From: Palsa-1392 sp036490335 | Lineage (GTDB): Bacteria > Verrucomicrobiota > Verrucomicrobiia > Chthoniobacterales > UBA10450 | Length of the DNA: 64,000 bases | Reading direction: 5' to 3' | Assembly: GCA_036490335.1 (NCBI GenBank) | Contig: DASXEB010000023.1 | Span: 186,001-250,000, forward strand | In this document: positions 36,091 to 43,790 of the stretch, piece by piece | How positions within the stretch are numbered: position 1 is the first letter of the stretch | Layout: each line of letters starts with the position of its first letter | Notes under the pieces: generated by a model | The model's input: only the letters and a program-made list of their open reading frames with translations | What the model was told of the DNA's origin: nothing | The model's database searches: none | Translations under genes and position numbers: made by a program

Positions 36091-36195
36091 TTCCTGCTTT
36101 TCGCGCGCGAATTCCTGCTTTGGTTCCGGGCGTTCGTCGTTTCAGCGGACGGATTCCGCCTTTTTCTGCGCGCGTTCCTCGTTTGTCGGCCGAAA
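36091..36195. repeat. Second 21-bp tandem array, five degenerate units
   Basis: Five units starting TTCCTGCTTT-like at 36091, 36112, 36133, 36154 and 36175, each 21 bases apart. They diverge more than the array at 30516 and are not palindromic. Translated on either strand they give seven-residue repeats (for example RAFLLFA REFLLWF, or RNSRAKS RNAR), with no start/stop or other support for a gene. They fill most of the 289-base gap before the next coding region. Confidence 0.85.
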
Positions 36196-36329
36196 AATAA
36201 AGCGGGAACTTGCGCGTTCCCGGCCCGGGGCCGCGGCCCCCGACTCCGGGGCGGCGGACGAAAAGTTTTCCCGCGCGCCCGCCTGTGGCACACACATTGC
36301 TATTCTGAAGGACGGAGGAGTCCAAGCCA

Positions 36330-36695
36330 ATGCCCAAAAATCCTGAAGCATTCAAAAACAAACTCGACAAGGTGGTCGAAGCCTGGGACGACAAGGCCGC
36401 GACCACCAGCTTCGGCGGAATGACGCTGACGCAGTTCAAGTTCAACGTGCAGCCGTCCTACGACGCCCGGAACAAGATCGCGGACGGCGAGCAGATGGTG
36501 GAGGACGGCACGAACGAGCGCGAAGACGCCGACGCGATCAGCAATCCGAACCTGCTCCTGGTGGTCAATGGCGTGAAGGGCGACCCGGCTTTTGGCGAGA
36601 ACAGCGACCTTTACGAAGAGATGGGTTACGTGCGCAAAAGCGAGCGCAAGACCGGCCTGACCCGAAAGAAGAAAACCCCGCCGCCGGCGACGTAA
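36330..36695 (+). CDS. Hypothetical protein
   Basis: Protein of 121 residues, hydrophilic, no signal peptide. It begins MPKNPEAFKNKLDKVVEAWDDKA, has an acidic centre (DGTNEREDADAISNPNLLLVV) and ends in a lysine/proline-rich tail (TRKKKTPPPAT). A clear terminator follows at 36737, which supports it being transcribed. I do not recognise a family. Confidence 0.65.
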   Translation: MPKNPEAFKNKLDKVVEAWDDKAATTSFGGMTLTQFKFNVQPSYDARNKIADGEQMVEDGTNEREDADAISNPNLLLVVNGVKGDPAFGENSDLYEEMGYVRKSERKTGLTRKKKTPPPAT

Positions 36696-36736
36696 AAATT
36701 TAGTCGAACAACCAACCACAACACTGCAATACATGA

Positions 36737-36776
36737 CGGCTGGAGGTGGCCCCATCTCCAGCCGTTTAATTTTTTT
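36737..36776 (+). terminator. Rho-independent terminator
   Basis: A 9-base-pair stem CGGCTGGAG (36737-36745) with CTCCAGCCG (36756-36764), a 10-base loop, and then TTTAATTTTTTT. It lies about 40 bases after the stop of the hypothetical gene at 36330-36695. Confidence 0.85.
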
Positions 36777-36790
36777 GGGGCCGGGAGACG

Positions 36791-36839
36791 GGCGCGATCG
36801 GCCATGGCATGCCGCACGCCCGCGATCGCCATCCCCGCC
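36791..36839. repeat. Imperfect copy of the end of the downstream reductase gene
   Basis: About 45 bases resemble 37031-37076, which encode MAIAGVQHAMAATG at the C-terminus of the reductase. Read on the minus strand this copy gives MAIAGVRHAMADRARL. The two copies flank the inverted-repeat element at 36844-37004 as direct repeats of roughly 80% identity, by eye. Confidence 0.7.
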
Positions 36840-36843
36840 CGGG

Positions 36844-37004
36844 GAGCGCACGCGACTCGCGTGCGGCGTTTGGCGACTCGCCAAACGGGATTTTGGGGAG
36901 CGGGGTGTCCGAGCCACGGTCCGCGTAAAGTTTGCTCCCAAGCCTTCGCTCGACCGCCGGTTTTTGGCGAGTCGCCAAAAACAGCACGCGAGTCGCGTGC
37001 GCTC
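36844..37004. mobile_element. MITE/REP-like element with 21-bp terminal inverted repeats
   Basis: The left arm 36844-36864 is the exact reverse complement of 36984-37004 (21 bases). Four bases inside each arm lies a 17-base palindrome: TTTGGCGACTCGCCAAA at 36869-36885 and TTTGGCGAGTCGCCAAA at 36963-36979. Each outer arm also contains a palindrome (GCACGCGACTCGCGTGC). A 77-base centre has no coding capacity. The arrangement is a small non-autonomous element or REP/BIME-like structure. No transposase is nearby. Confidence 0.75.
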
Positions 37005-37025
37005 CACGGAGACTGAGCGCGCGCC

Positions 37026-38723
37026 TTACCCGGTCGCGGCCATCGCGTGCTGCACGCCTGCGATCGCCATCCCGCCTTCGCCGACCGCGGCGGCGCAACG
37101 TTTGACCGATCCCGCCCGCACATCGCCGGCGGCGAAGACTCCCGGCATGCTCGTCTCGAGCGGGCCGGGCGGACGCTGCGCGTCTTTCCAGGCGGGCGCG
37201 CCGGCGACGGCGGCGCCGGTTTTGATGAAGCCTTTCTCGTCGCGCTCGATCTCGGGCGGGAGCCATTTCGTGCAGGGGTCGGCGCCGATCATGGAGAAGA
37301 TGGCGGGGGTCGCGACGGTGCGCCGCTCGCCGGTCGCGGTGTTCTCGAGCTCGACCGATTCGAGCATTTTGCCGCCGGACATCTGGCGGATTTCGGTGCT
37401 GTAATGGATGTCGATGTTGTTGCAGGCCGTGACCCGGCGCGAGAGGTAATCCGACATGCTGCTCGCCAGCTCGCCGCGCCGGACGACGAGCAGGACACGC
37501 TTCGCCTGTTCGGAAAGGAACATGGCGGCCTGCCCGGCGGAGTTGCCCGCGCCGACGACGATGACGGTCTCGCCGCGGCAAAGCTGCCCTTCGAGCGCGG
37601 TCGCGGCGTAGTAGCAGCCGTTGTTCTCGAACTGTTCGCGGCCCGCGGCTTCGAGCCGGCGGTAATCGGCGCCGGTGGCGATGAGGAGGGATTTGGAATG
37701 AAGCCGGGCCGGGCAATCGCGCACTTGCAGGCTGATGGGGTGCGGGCCGTTGCCGAATTCGAGCCGGAGGGCCTGGGAAGGGGTGGAGAATTTCGCGCCG
37801 AATCGGTAGGCCTGGAGTTGGGCGCGGTAGGTCAGGTCGCCGCCGCTGATTCCGGTGGGGAAGCCGAAGAAATTCTCGATCAGGGAGGAGGAGCCGGCCT
37901 GGCCGCCGGGGGCGTAGCTTTCGAGGACGACGGTTTCCAACCCTTCCGACGCGGCGTAAACGGCCGCCGCCAATCCGGCCGGCCCCGCGCCGACGATGGT
38001 GAGGTCGGTGCAGATTTCTTCCTCGTCGCCTTCGCGCAACGGCCGGAGGAGGCCGGCAAGTTGCGCGACTTCGCGGAGGGAGGGATGAGGACGTTTCTCG
38101 CCGGCGGGCGTGATGAGCGCGGGCAGTTCGGCGGTCGTTAGGCAAAATTCTTTCGCGACCGCGGCGCCGATGTCGGTCTCGACTTCGAGGAGCCGATGCG
38201 GGATGTGGTTCTTGTCCAGGAAATCGTGCAACTGATGCCCGCCCCGGTCGGCGTGTGCGCTGAGGACGCGAAAGCCCGCGAACTCGTGATCGCGTTGCAG
38301 CCGTTTCCGTCGCATGATGAATGCGCTCACGATCGGTTCGCCGAGTCCCGGCAGTTCGGCGAGGGCGCGGCGAAATTTCGCGGCCGGGATTTCGAGGATC
38401 TCGGCTTCATCGGATTTAACTCGCGAAGTGGCGAGCGAGGAAGTGCCCTGGAGCATGGCGACGTCGCCGATGAAGTCGCGCGGGCCGCCGTTGGCGAGGA
38501 TTTGTTCGGCGCCGTCGCGCGCTTCGAAGACTTCGACTGCGCCGCTGAGGATGGCGACGAAGGGAATGTCGCGCTGGCCGGCGCGGTAAAGGATTTCGCC
38601 GCGGCGCGCGAGGCGGCGTTTGCCTAACGAGTCAAGCATGGCGAGCTGGTGGTCGTCGATTTTGCGAAAGGCCACGCTCTCGGTGTCGCGATAAAATCGT
38701 TTGTCCTCTTCGGTCTCAGGCAT
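37026..38723 (-). CDS. cNMP-binding domain fused to thioredoxin reductase-like FAD oxidoreductase
   Basis: Protein of 565 residues. The first 140 form a cyclic-nucleotide-binding domain (GEILYRAGQRDIPFVAILSGAVEV, DFIGDVAMLQG). A linker of about 100 residues (HADRGGHQLHDFLDKNHIPHRLLEVE, glutaredoxin-like) leads to a reductase with VGAGPAGLAAAVYAASEG for FAD, VVVGAGNSAGQAAM for NADPH and VFAAGDVRAGSVKRCAAAVGEGGMA at the end. TrxB's CxxC is replaced by GCYYAAT, so dithiol chemistry is unlikely. The last codons are duplicated at 36791. Confidence 0.85.
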   Translation of the reverse strand: MPETEEDKRFYRDTESVAFRKIDDHQLAMLDSLGKRRLARRGEILYRAGQRDIPFVAILSGAVEVFEARDGAEQILANGGPRDFIGDVAMLQGTSSLATSRVKSDEAEILEIPAAKFRRALAELPGLGEPIVSAFIMRRKRLQRDHEFAGFRVLSAHADRGGHQLHDFLDKNHIPHRLLEVETDIGAAVAKEFCLTTAELPALITPAGEKRPHPSLREVAQLAGLLRPLREGDEEEICTDLTIVGAGPAGLAAAVYAASEGLETVVLESYAPGGQAGSSSLIENFFGFPTGISGGDLTYRAQLQAYRFGAKFSTPSQALRLEFGNGPHPISLQVRDCPARLHSKSLLIATGADYRRLEAAGREQFENNGCYYAATALEGQLCRGETVIVVGAGNSAGQAAMFLSEQAKRVLLVVRRGELASSMSDYLSRRVTACNNIDIHYSTEIRQMSGGKMLESVELENTATGERRTVATPAIFSMIGADPCTKWLPPEIERDEKGFIKTGAAVAGAPAWKDAQRPPGPLETSMPGVFAAGDVRAGSVKRCAAAVGEGGMAIAGVQHAMAATG

Positions 38724-38812
38724 AACGCGAAGAGTTTACGGCATGACCGCGGCCGGGCAACGCGGCGCGGGAAAACTTTTGCGCGCTTCCGCAAGCTGGC
38801 CTAGATAAAATC

Positions 38813-39454
38813 ATGGCCGAGCACGATTCCGAGCGGGCTTGGAACGAATACGAGTGGGAGCGCTTCCTGCAGCAGCAGGATGAGCGCACGGAGAAATACA
38901 TGGAGCTGCTCGAGAAGTTTATCGACGACCCGAACCGCGACGAGATTGTGGCGCGCGAGATGGGCTGGAACGAAACGCCGGAGAGCCGGATCGATGATTG
39001 GTGCGACGAGGATTTCGGCGAGGAGGAGGACGGCCCGCCCGCGATCGAGATGGCAAGTGAGCGCGCGGAAGGCTTCGAGCAGAACGCGCTTTATCGCGCG
39101 TCGTTCAGCCTCACGATCTGGCTCGATCGGCTTTTCGATAAGATTCCGACGCTCCAGACCGACCCGGACGCCGTTCGCCTCGCGACGCACGCCGCGCTCG
39201 CCGCGGCCAAGCTCGCCGCGGCCTTGAGCGACGAAGACGAAAGCGAAATCGGAATGACGATCGCTTATTTGAAACGCGCCCTGAAAGCGGTCACGACCGC
39301 GATGGAGGCCGGCGCCGACCTGGCGCGCGACGGCGCAATCACCCGGGCGCAGTACGGGACGCTGCAAAAGCGGCTGTTCCAGGTGCGCGACGGGATCATT
39401 TCGCTCATGGGGGAATTTCGGGGCGAATGGTTGCGCCGTTACGGCCGTCTCTAA
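38813..39454 (+). CDS. Hypothetical acidic protein
   Basis: Protein of 213 residues, no signal or membrane segments, mostly predicted helix. It has an acidic stretch (DDWCDEDFGEEEDGPPAIE) about residues 63-82, and Ala-rich helices (THAALAAAKLAAALSDEDESE). It sits 7 bases upstream of the sigma factor gene on the same strand. I cannot name a family. Confidence 0.65.
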   Translation: MAEHDSERAWNEYEWERFLQQQDERTEKYMELLEKFIDDPNRDEIVAREMGWNETPESRIDDWCDEDFGEEEDGPPAIEMASERAEGFEQNALYRASFSLTIWLDRLFDKIPTLQTDPDAVRLATHAALAAAKLAAALSDEDESEIGMTIAYLKRALKAVTTAMEAGADLARDGAITRAQYGTLQKRLFQVRDGIISLMGEFRGEWLRRYGRL

Positions 39455-39461
39455 CAGTTGA

Positions 39462-40100
39462 ATGAAAGCGGCGCTTCCGCGTCAAAGTGTGGAGACGGCA
39501 ACGACCTCGGCGGAGCCCGAGATACCGGAGCTGGACCTGGTGCGTCAGGCCCAAACCGGCGACACGACGGCGTTCGATCAGCTCGTTAGGCGTTACCGGA
39601 CGAGGATTTTCGGAATGATTTACAACATGGTGCACAACGAGCAGGATGCCTGGGATCTTGCTCAGGACAGCTTCGTCAAAGCGTGGAAATCGATCGGGCG
39701 CTTTCGCGGGCAGTCCTCCTTTTATACCTGGATTTATCGCATCGTGACCAACGTCACGATCGATTGGCTGCGCAAGAAACAGGTCAAAGGCGGCGGCGCG
39801 GAGTTCGACGAGGCGGTGCAACTGAACGAGATCGAGCCGGGCTCGCGGACGGTGCCGAGAGCCGAGGCCGCGCCCCACGAGCAGATGGAACAGGCGGAAA
39901 TTCGCGGCCGGATCGATGCCGCGATCGCCGAGCTGTCGCCCGAACATCGGGCCGTCATTTTGCTGAAGGAAATCGAAGGCATGCAATATCACGAGATCGC
40001 GGAGTCGTTAGGCTGTTCCATCGGCACGGTCATGTCGCGCTTGTTTTATGCGCGCAAGAAATTGCAAAATCTGTTGCGAGACGTTTATGAAAACATTTGA
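39462..40100 (+). CDS. ECF-type RNA polymerase sigma factor
   Basis: Protein of 212 residues. FDQLVRRYRTRIFGMIYNMVHNEQDAWDLAQDSFVKAW is region 2, SSFYTWIYRIVTNVTIDWLR the -10 reading part, and LSPEHRAVILLKEIEGMQYHEIAESLGCSIGTVMSRL region 4 with a helix-turn-helix. A 30-residue N-terminal extension precedes region 2. The next gene (putative anti-sigma) starts 14 bases before this stop, a typical regulatory pair. Confidence 0.92.
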   Translation: MKAALPRQSVETATTSAEPEIPELDLVRQAQTGDTTAFDQLVRRYRTRIFGMIYNMVHNEQDAWDLAQDSFVKAWKSIGRFRGQSSFYTWIYRIVTNVTIDWLRKKQVKGGGAEFDEAVQLNEIEPGSRTVPRAEAAPHEQMEQAEIRGRIDAAIAELSPEHRAVILLKEIEGMQYHEIAESLGCSIGTVMSRLFYARKKLQNLLRDVYENI

Positions 40101-40608
40101 AGAAAAGTGGACCGCGTGGGTCGATGACCAGATGAACGACGAAGAGCGCATTGCGTTCGAGGCGTCGCTCGACGATCCGCGCGCGGCCGCCGCGGAGAAA
40201 AACGAAGCGCGGCAATTGCGCGCGCTGTTGCAGGAGCAGCTCTCGCCGCGCGCGATGGCGAACGCGGAGTTTTTCCATCATCAGCTCGGCGAACGCATCG
40301 CCCGCGAGACGCCCGCGCCGCGCGAGCATGCCGGCGCCGGTTTGCGCGAGACGTGGTGGTCGATCCGGCGTCTCGTCTGGCTGGGCGCGACTTCGCTCGC
40401 GGCCTTCGCGATCTGCGCCTTCTTCGTCCTGCGCCAAAAACCGGAGACGGAACAATCGCAATACCTCACGCAGATTCTCAACGCGCAGGTCGCCCCGGCC
40501 GTTAATCCCGACGCGACGGTTTCCATTTTCCAGACGAAACAGGACAAGGTCACGGTGCTTTGGGTTGATGGATTGAAGTCGCTCCCGAGCGAGTACGCCG
40601 CGAAGTAA
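40087..40608 (+). CDS. Putative membrane-anchored anti-sigma factor
   Basis: 173 residues from ATG 40087; the frame from 40048 overlaps the sigma gene. The N-terminal KTFEEKWTAWVDDQMNDEERIAFE is like the zinc-less anti-sigma start. One transmembrane helix (about LVWLGATSLAAFAICAFFVL) separates an N-terminal cytoplasmic domain from a C-terminal part of about 60 residues. Position directly after an ECF sigma factor supports the call; sequence identity alone does not. Confidence 0.75.
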   Translation: MKTFEEKWTAWVDDQMNDEERIAFEASLDDPRAAAAEKNEARQLRALLQEQLSPRAMANAEFFHHQLGERIARETPAPREHAGAGLRETWWSIRRLVWLGATSLAAFAICAFFVLRQKPETEQSQYLTQILNAQVAPAVNPDATVSIFQTKQDKVTVLWVDGLKSLPSEYAAK

Positions 40609-40609
40609 G

Positions 40610-41071
40610 ATGGCTGGAAAATCTTTCGTCACGCTCCTCGCCTTCGCGCTTTTTTGCGTCGCGAGTCTGGCGGCGAAAGCAGGTCCGCGCGGCGGCGGCG
40701 GTCCGCGCATCTGGAGCGGCCTCGTCATGGCGACGAACGGGCCCCGGCCGCACGCGCCGGCGGGCGAAGTCCATCGTTTCGAGGGAACCTTGCGCCGCAC
40801 TTTCGGCTACAACAATTTCGAAGTGATCGGCCAGTCGCGCGGCGCGCTCAAAAACGGCGAGGAAAACTGGATGGCGCGGAGCAAACATTTCTCGCTCCAC
40901 GTCGGCTCGCGCGGCGCGACGCGCGGCGGTTATCGGCTCAAGCTGCGCCTTTACCAGGACCGCCAGGAGCTGATCTCGACCGAGGCCGCGGTGACAAAAA
41001 GCAGTCCGCTCGTCATTCGCGGGCCGCAGGTCGGTTCGGGGCAATTGCTGCTCCTGCTCGAGGCGCAGTAA
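40610..41071 (+). CDS. Secreted protein of unknown function
   Basis: Protein of 153 residues with a signal peptide (GKSFVTLLAFALFCVASLAAKA) and a basic mature part containing GRGGGGPRIWSG-like glycine-rich sequence and predicted beta strands. It starts 2 bases after the putative anti-sigma stop, so the sigma/anti-sigma/secreted trio is probably one operon. No family recognised. Confidence 0.65.
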   Translation: MAGKSFVTLLAFALFCVASLAAKAGPRGGGGPRIWSGLVMATNGPRPHAPAGEVHRFEGTLRRTFGYNNFEVIGQSRGALKNGEENWMARSKHFSLHVGSRGATRGGYRLKLRLYQDRQELISTEAAVTKSSPLVIRGPQVGSGQLLLLLEAQ

Positions 41072-41074
41072 GTT

Positions 41075-41122
41075 GCCTAACGAACCGCGATTTCGCCTAA
41101 CGAGTCGCGCTTTTGCCTAACG
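41075..41122. repeat. Three octamers in tandem at 20-bp spacing
   Basis: GCCTAACG begins at 41075, 41095 and 41115, within 20-base units that share flanking letters (TTGCCTAACGA, TCGCCTAACGA, TTGCCTAACGA). They lie in the 96-base gap between the secreted protein and aminopeptidase N, so here no coding constraint explains the word. Confidence 0.95.
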
Positions 41123-41167
41123 AATCGGCGCGATTGCGCATTTGCCCGCGCTCGGGTTAAGTGCGCC

Positions 41168-43783
41168 ATGCGTTGGTCGTTCTTCGTTCTCGGTTTTTCA
41201 CTTCTCACTTCGTTCGTGCGCGCAGAAAGCAAATTCGATTTCGCGACCACGCCCGGAAGACTTCCGAAGGATGTCGTGCCGACGGAATACGCCATCCGGA
41301 TCGCGCCCGATCTCGACAAGCTGACTTTCACCGGTTCGGAAACGGTCCAGCTCGATGTTCGCAAACCGGTCTCGAAAATCATCCTCAACGCGCTCGAGAT
41401 GGAGGTCACGGCCGCGACCATCGATCAACATCCGCTGCCCAAAAAAGCGATCGCGCTCGACACCGCGCAGGAGTTGTTGACGCTGACTTTGCCTAACGAG
41501 TTGCCGGTCGGTCGGCACGAGATCGCGCTCGAGTTTCACGGCAAAATCAACGCGCAAGGCCAGGGCCTTTTCTATGCGCGCTACACCGAGCAGGGGACGA
41601 AGGAAAAGAAAATCATGCTCGGGACGCAGTTCGAGGCGACCGATGCGCGCCGCATGTTTCCCTGCTGGGACGAGCCGAGTTTTCGCGCGCGTTTTCAACT
41701 GACCGCGCTCGTGCCGGAAAAATTCCTCGCCGTTTCCAACATGCCGATCGAGGCCGAGAAAAAAATCGGCGCGAAAAAGGAAGTGCGTTTCATGCTCACG
41801 CCGTCGATGGCGAGTTATCTCGTCGTTTTTTGCGCGGGCGAGCTCGACACGATCGAGGGCGAACAGGATGGCGTGAAGTTGCGCGTCGTGACGACGAGAG
41901 GCAAAGCCGAGCAGGGTCGTTACGCGCTCGAGACCGAGGCGAAAATTCTCCATTACTACAACGATTATTTCGGCACGCCCTTTCCGCTTCCGAAGCTCGA
42001 CCTGATCGCGATCCCGGGCGGTTTCGGCGGCGCGATGGAGAACTGGGGCGGGATCACTTATTTCGAAAGTGTGCTCCTGTTCGACCCGAAAAATTCGTCG
42101 CTCGAGACGAAGGAGCGCGTCTTCGCCGTGATCGCGCACGAGATGGCGCATCAATGGTTCGGCGATCTCGTGACGATGGCGTGGTGGGATAATCTTTGGC
42201 TGAACGAAGGCTTCGCCTCCTGGATGGGAACGAAGTGCACCGACCATTTTAATCCGGAGTGGAACGAGTGGCAGCGTGATCTGCCGAAAGATCGCGCGAT
42301 GGATTACGACGCACGCTCGAGCACGCATCCGGTGCAGCAGCCGGTCGCGAACGAAGCCGATGCGGACGCGGCCTTTGACGACATCACTTACCTGAAGGGC
42401 CAGTCAATCATTCGCATGTTCGAAAGTTTCCTCGGCCCGGATGTTTTTCGCGAGGGCATTCGCAAGTACATCGCGACTCACAAATATTCGAACGCGACCA
42501 CCGCGGATCTCTGGTCGGCGTTAACCGATGTCTCGGGCAAACCGATGAACACGATCGCGCCGGAATGGACCGAGCAGCCCGGTTTTCCGCTCGTGGAAGC
42601 GAAGCAGGCCGATCACTCGATCGCGGTTTCGCAAAGCCGGTTCACGCTCAATTTTCCGAACCCGCCGGCGCTGACCTGGCAGATTCCGCTGACTTACGAA
42701 GTGCAGGATCAGCAAGGCGCGAATAGTTTTCTCCTCCGCCAGCCTAACGACAAGTTGCCTAACGACGAGCTGGCCGATCACGCGGTCAAACTCAACGTCG
42801 GCGACGCCGGTTATTATCGGGTCGAGTACGACGACGCTTCCTGGCAGCGTCTGCTCGGCCAGATCGGGCAGCTTTCGGAAGCGGACCGCGTCAACCTTCT
42901 GACCGATGCGTGGGCGCTGGTGGAAGCGAATCGCAAACCGCTCGCGTTTTATTTCGATCTCGTCGGCAAAGTGACGAGCGAAGATCAGCCGGTCGTTTAC
43001 GAGCAAATCTCCGAGACGCTGACTTTCATCGATCGCCTGCTAATCGGAAATCCCGCGCGCGCGCAGTTTCAAAATTTCGCGCGCGGGATTTTGCGGCCGG
43101 CGTTCGATCGCGTCGGCTGGGATGAGAAGCCCGGCGAGCCCGCGCCGATCACGCAGTTGCGCGGCTTTTTGATCCGCGGCCTCGGCGAACTTCAGGACGG
43201 CGATGTCGTCTCCGGTTGCCGGGCGCGGTTCGCGGCGTTTTTGCAGGACCGAAACGCGATCGCGCCCGATTTGCGGCCGACGATTTTCGAGGTCGTCGGC
43301 CATTATGCCGATCTGCGGACTTGGGAAAAATTGCACGAGCTCGCGCTGGCGACGACGAGCATCGAAGAAAAGGACAACCTCTACACCGCGCTTTTTGCGA
43401 CGACGAATCCGGGGCTGCTCGCCCGCTCGCTCGCGATCACGCTGACCGACGAATTGCCGGCGAGCCGCGCTGGCCGCCTGCTTCCGCGCGCCTCGGAGCG
43501 GAGTGAGCATCCAGAGGTGGTCTGGAAATTCGCCGAGGCGCACATGCCGGCGCTGCTCGCGAAACAGGACTCGTTAGGCATGAACAGATTTGCGGCCGGT
43601 CTCTTCAATTATTTTTCCGACGCGAAAGAGGCGGAAGTTTTGGAAAGCTACGCGAAAGCGAAACTGCCGCCGGGCGCGGAAAAGGCGGTAAAAAAAGCGG
43701 CTGATGAAGTTCGCTTCCGCGCAGAATTGAAAACGCGGCTGCTGCCGCAACTGCATTCGTTAGGCGAAAAGCCTTCGGCCTAA
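41168..43783 (+). CDS. pepN: M1-family aminopeptidase N-like metallopeptidase
   Basis: Protein of 871 residues with a signal peptide (MRWSFFVLGFSLLTSFVRA). The exopeptidase motif GGFGGAMENWG and the zinc motif HEMAHQWFGDLVTMAWWDNLWLNE are intact (HExxH plus Glu). The C-terminal half is alpha-helical (ERAP1-like). It removes N-terminal residues from peptides, probably in the periplasm. Four octamer copies inside the gene are read as PNE/PND or SLG. The gene ends in an inverted pair of octamers. Confidence 0.93.
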   Translation: MRWSFFVLGFSLLTSFVRAESKFDFATTPGRLPKDVVPTEYAIRIAPDLDKLTFTGSETVQLDVRKPVSKIILNALEMEVTAATIDQHPLPKKAIALDTAQELLTLTLPNELPVGRHEIALEFHGKINAQGQGLFYARYTEQGTKEKKIMLGTQFEATDARRMFPCWDEPSFRARFQLTALVPEKFLAVSNMPIEAEKKIGAKKEVRFMLTPSMASYLVVFCAGELDTIEGEQDGVKLRVVTTRGKAEQGRYALETEAKILHYYNDYFGTPFPLPKLDLIAIPGGFGGAMENWGGITYFESVLLFDPKNSSLETKERVFAVIAHEMAHQWFGDLVTMAWWDNLWLNEGFASWMGTKCTDHFNPEWNEWQRDLPKDRAMDYDARSSTHPVQQPVANEADADAAFDDITYLKGQSIIRMFESFLGPDVFREGIRKYIATHKYSNATTADLWSALTDVSGKPMNTIAPEWTEQPGFPLVEAKQADHSIAVSQSRFTLNFPNPPALTWQIPLTYEVQDQQGANSFLLRQPNDKLPNDELADHAVKLNVGDAGYYRVEYDDASWQRLLGQIGQLSEADRVNLLTDAWALVEANRKPLAFYFDLVGKVTSEDQPVVYEQISETLTFIDRLLIGNPARAQFQNFARGILRPAFDRVGWDEKPGEPAPITQLRGFLIRGLGELQDGDVVSGCRARFAAFLQDRNAIAPDLRPTIFEVVGHYADLRTWEKLHELALATTSIEEKDNLYTALFATTNPGLLARSLAITLTDELPASRAGRLLPRASERSEHPEVVWKFAEAHMPALLAKQDSLGMNRFAAGLFNYFSDAKEAEVLESYAKAKLPPGAEKAVKKAADEVRFRAELKTRLLPQLHSLGEKPSA

Positions 43784-43787
43784 CGAA
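43756..43787. terminator. Inverted octamer pair, possible bidirectional terminator
   Basis: TTCGTTAGGC (43756-43765) and GCCTAACGAA (43778-43787) form a perfect 10-base-pair stem with a 12-base loop. The stem straddles the stop of the aminopeptidase (TAA within the second copy) and is 4 bases from the end of the convergent S2P gene. There is no T-tract, so termination is inferred by analogy with uptake-sequence pairs in Haemophilus and Neisseria. Confidence 0.6.
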
Positions 43788-43790
43788 CTC

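Noticed and set aside
36067..36423. Plus-strand frame over the second 21-bp array
   Set aside because: Same effect: the period of seven codons keeps the frame open, and the downstream half overlaps the hypothetical gene at 36330 in another frame.
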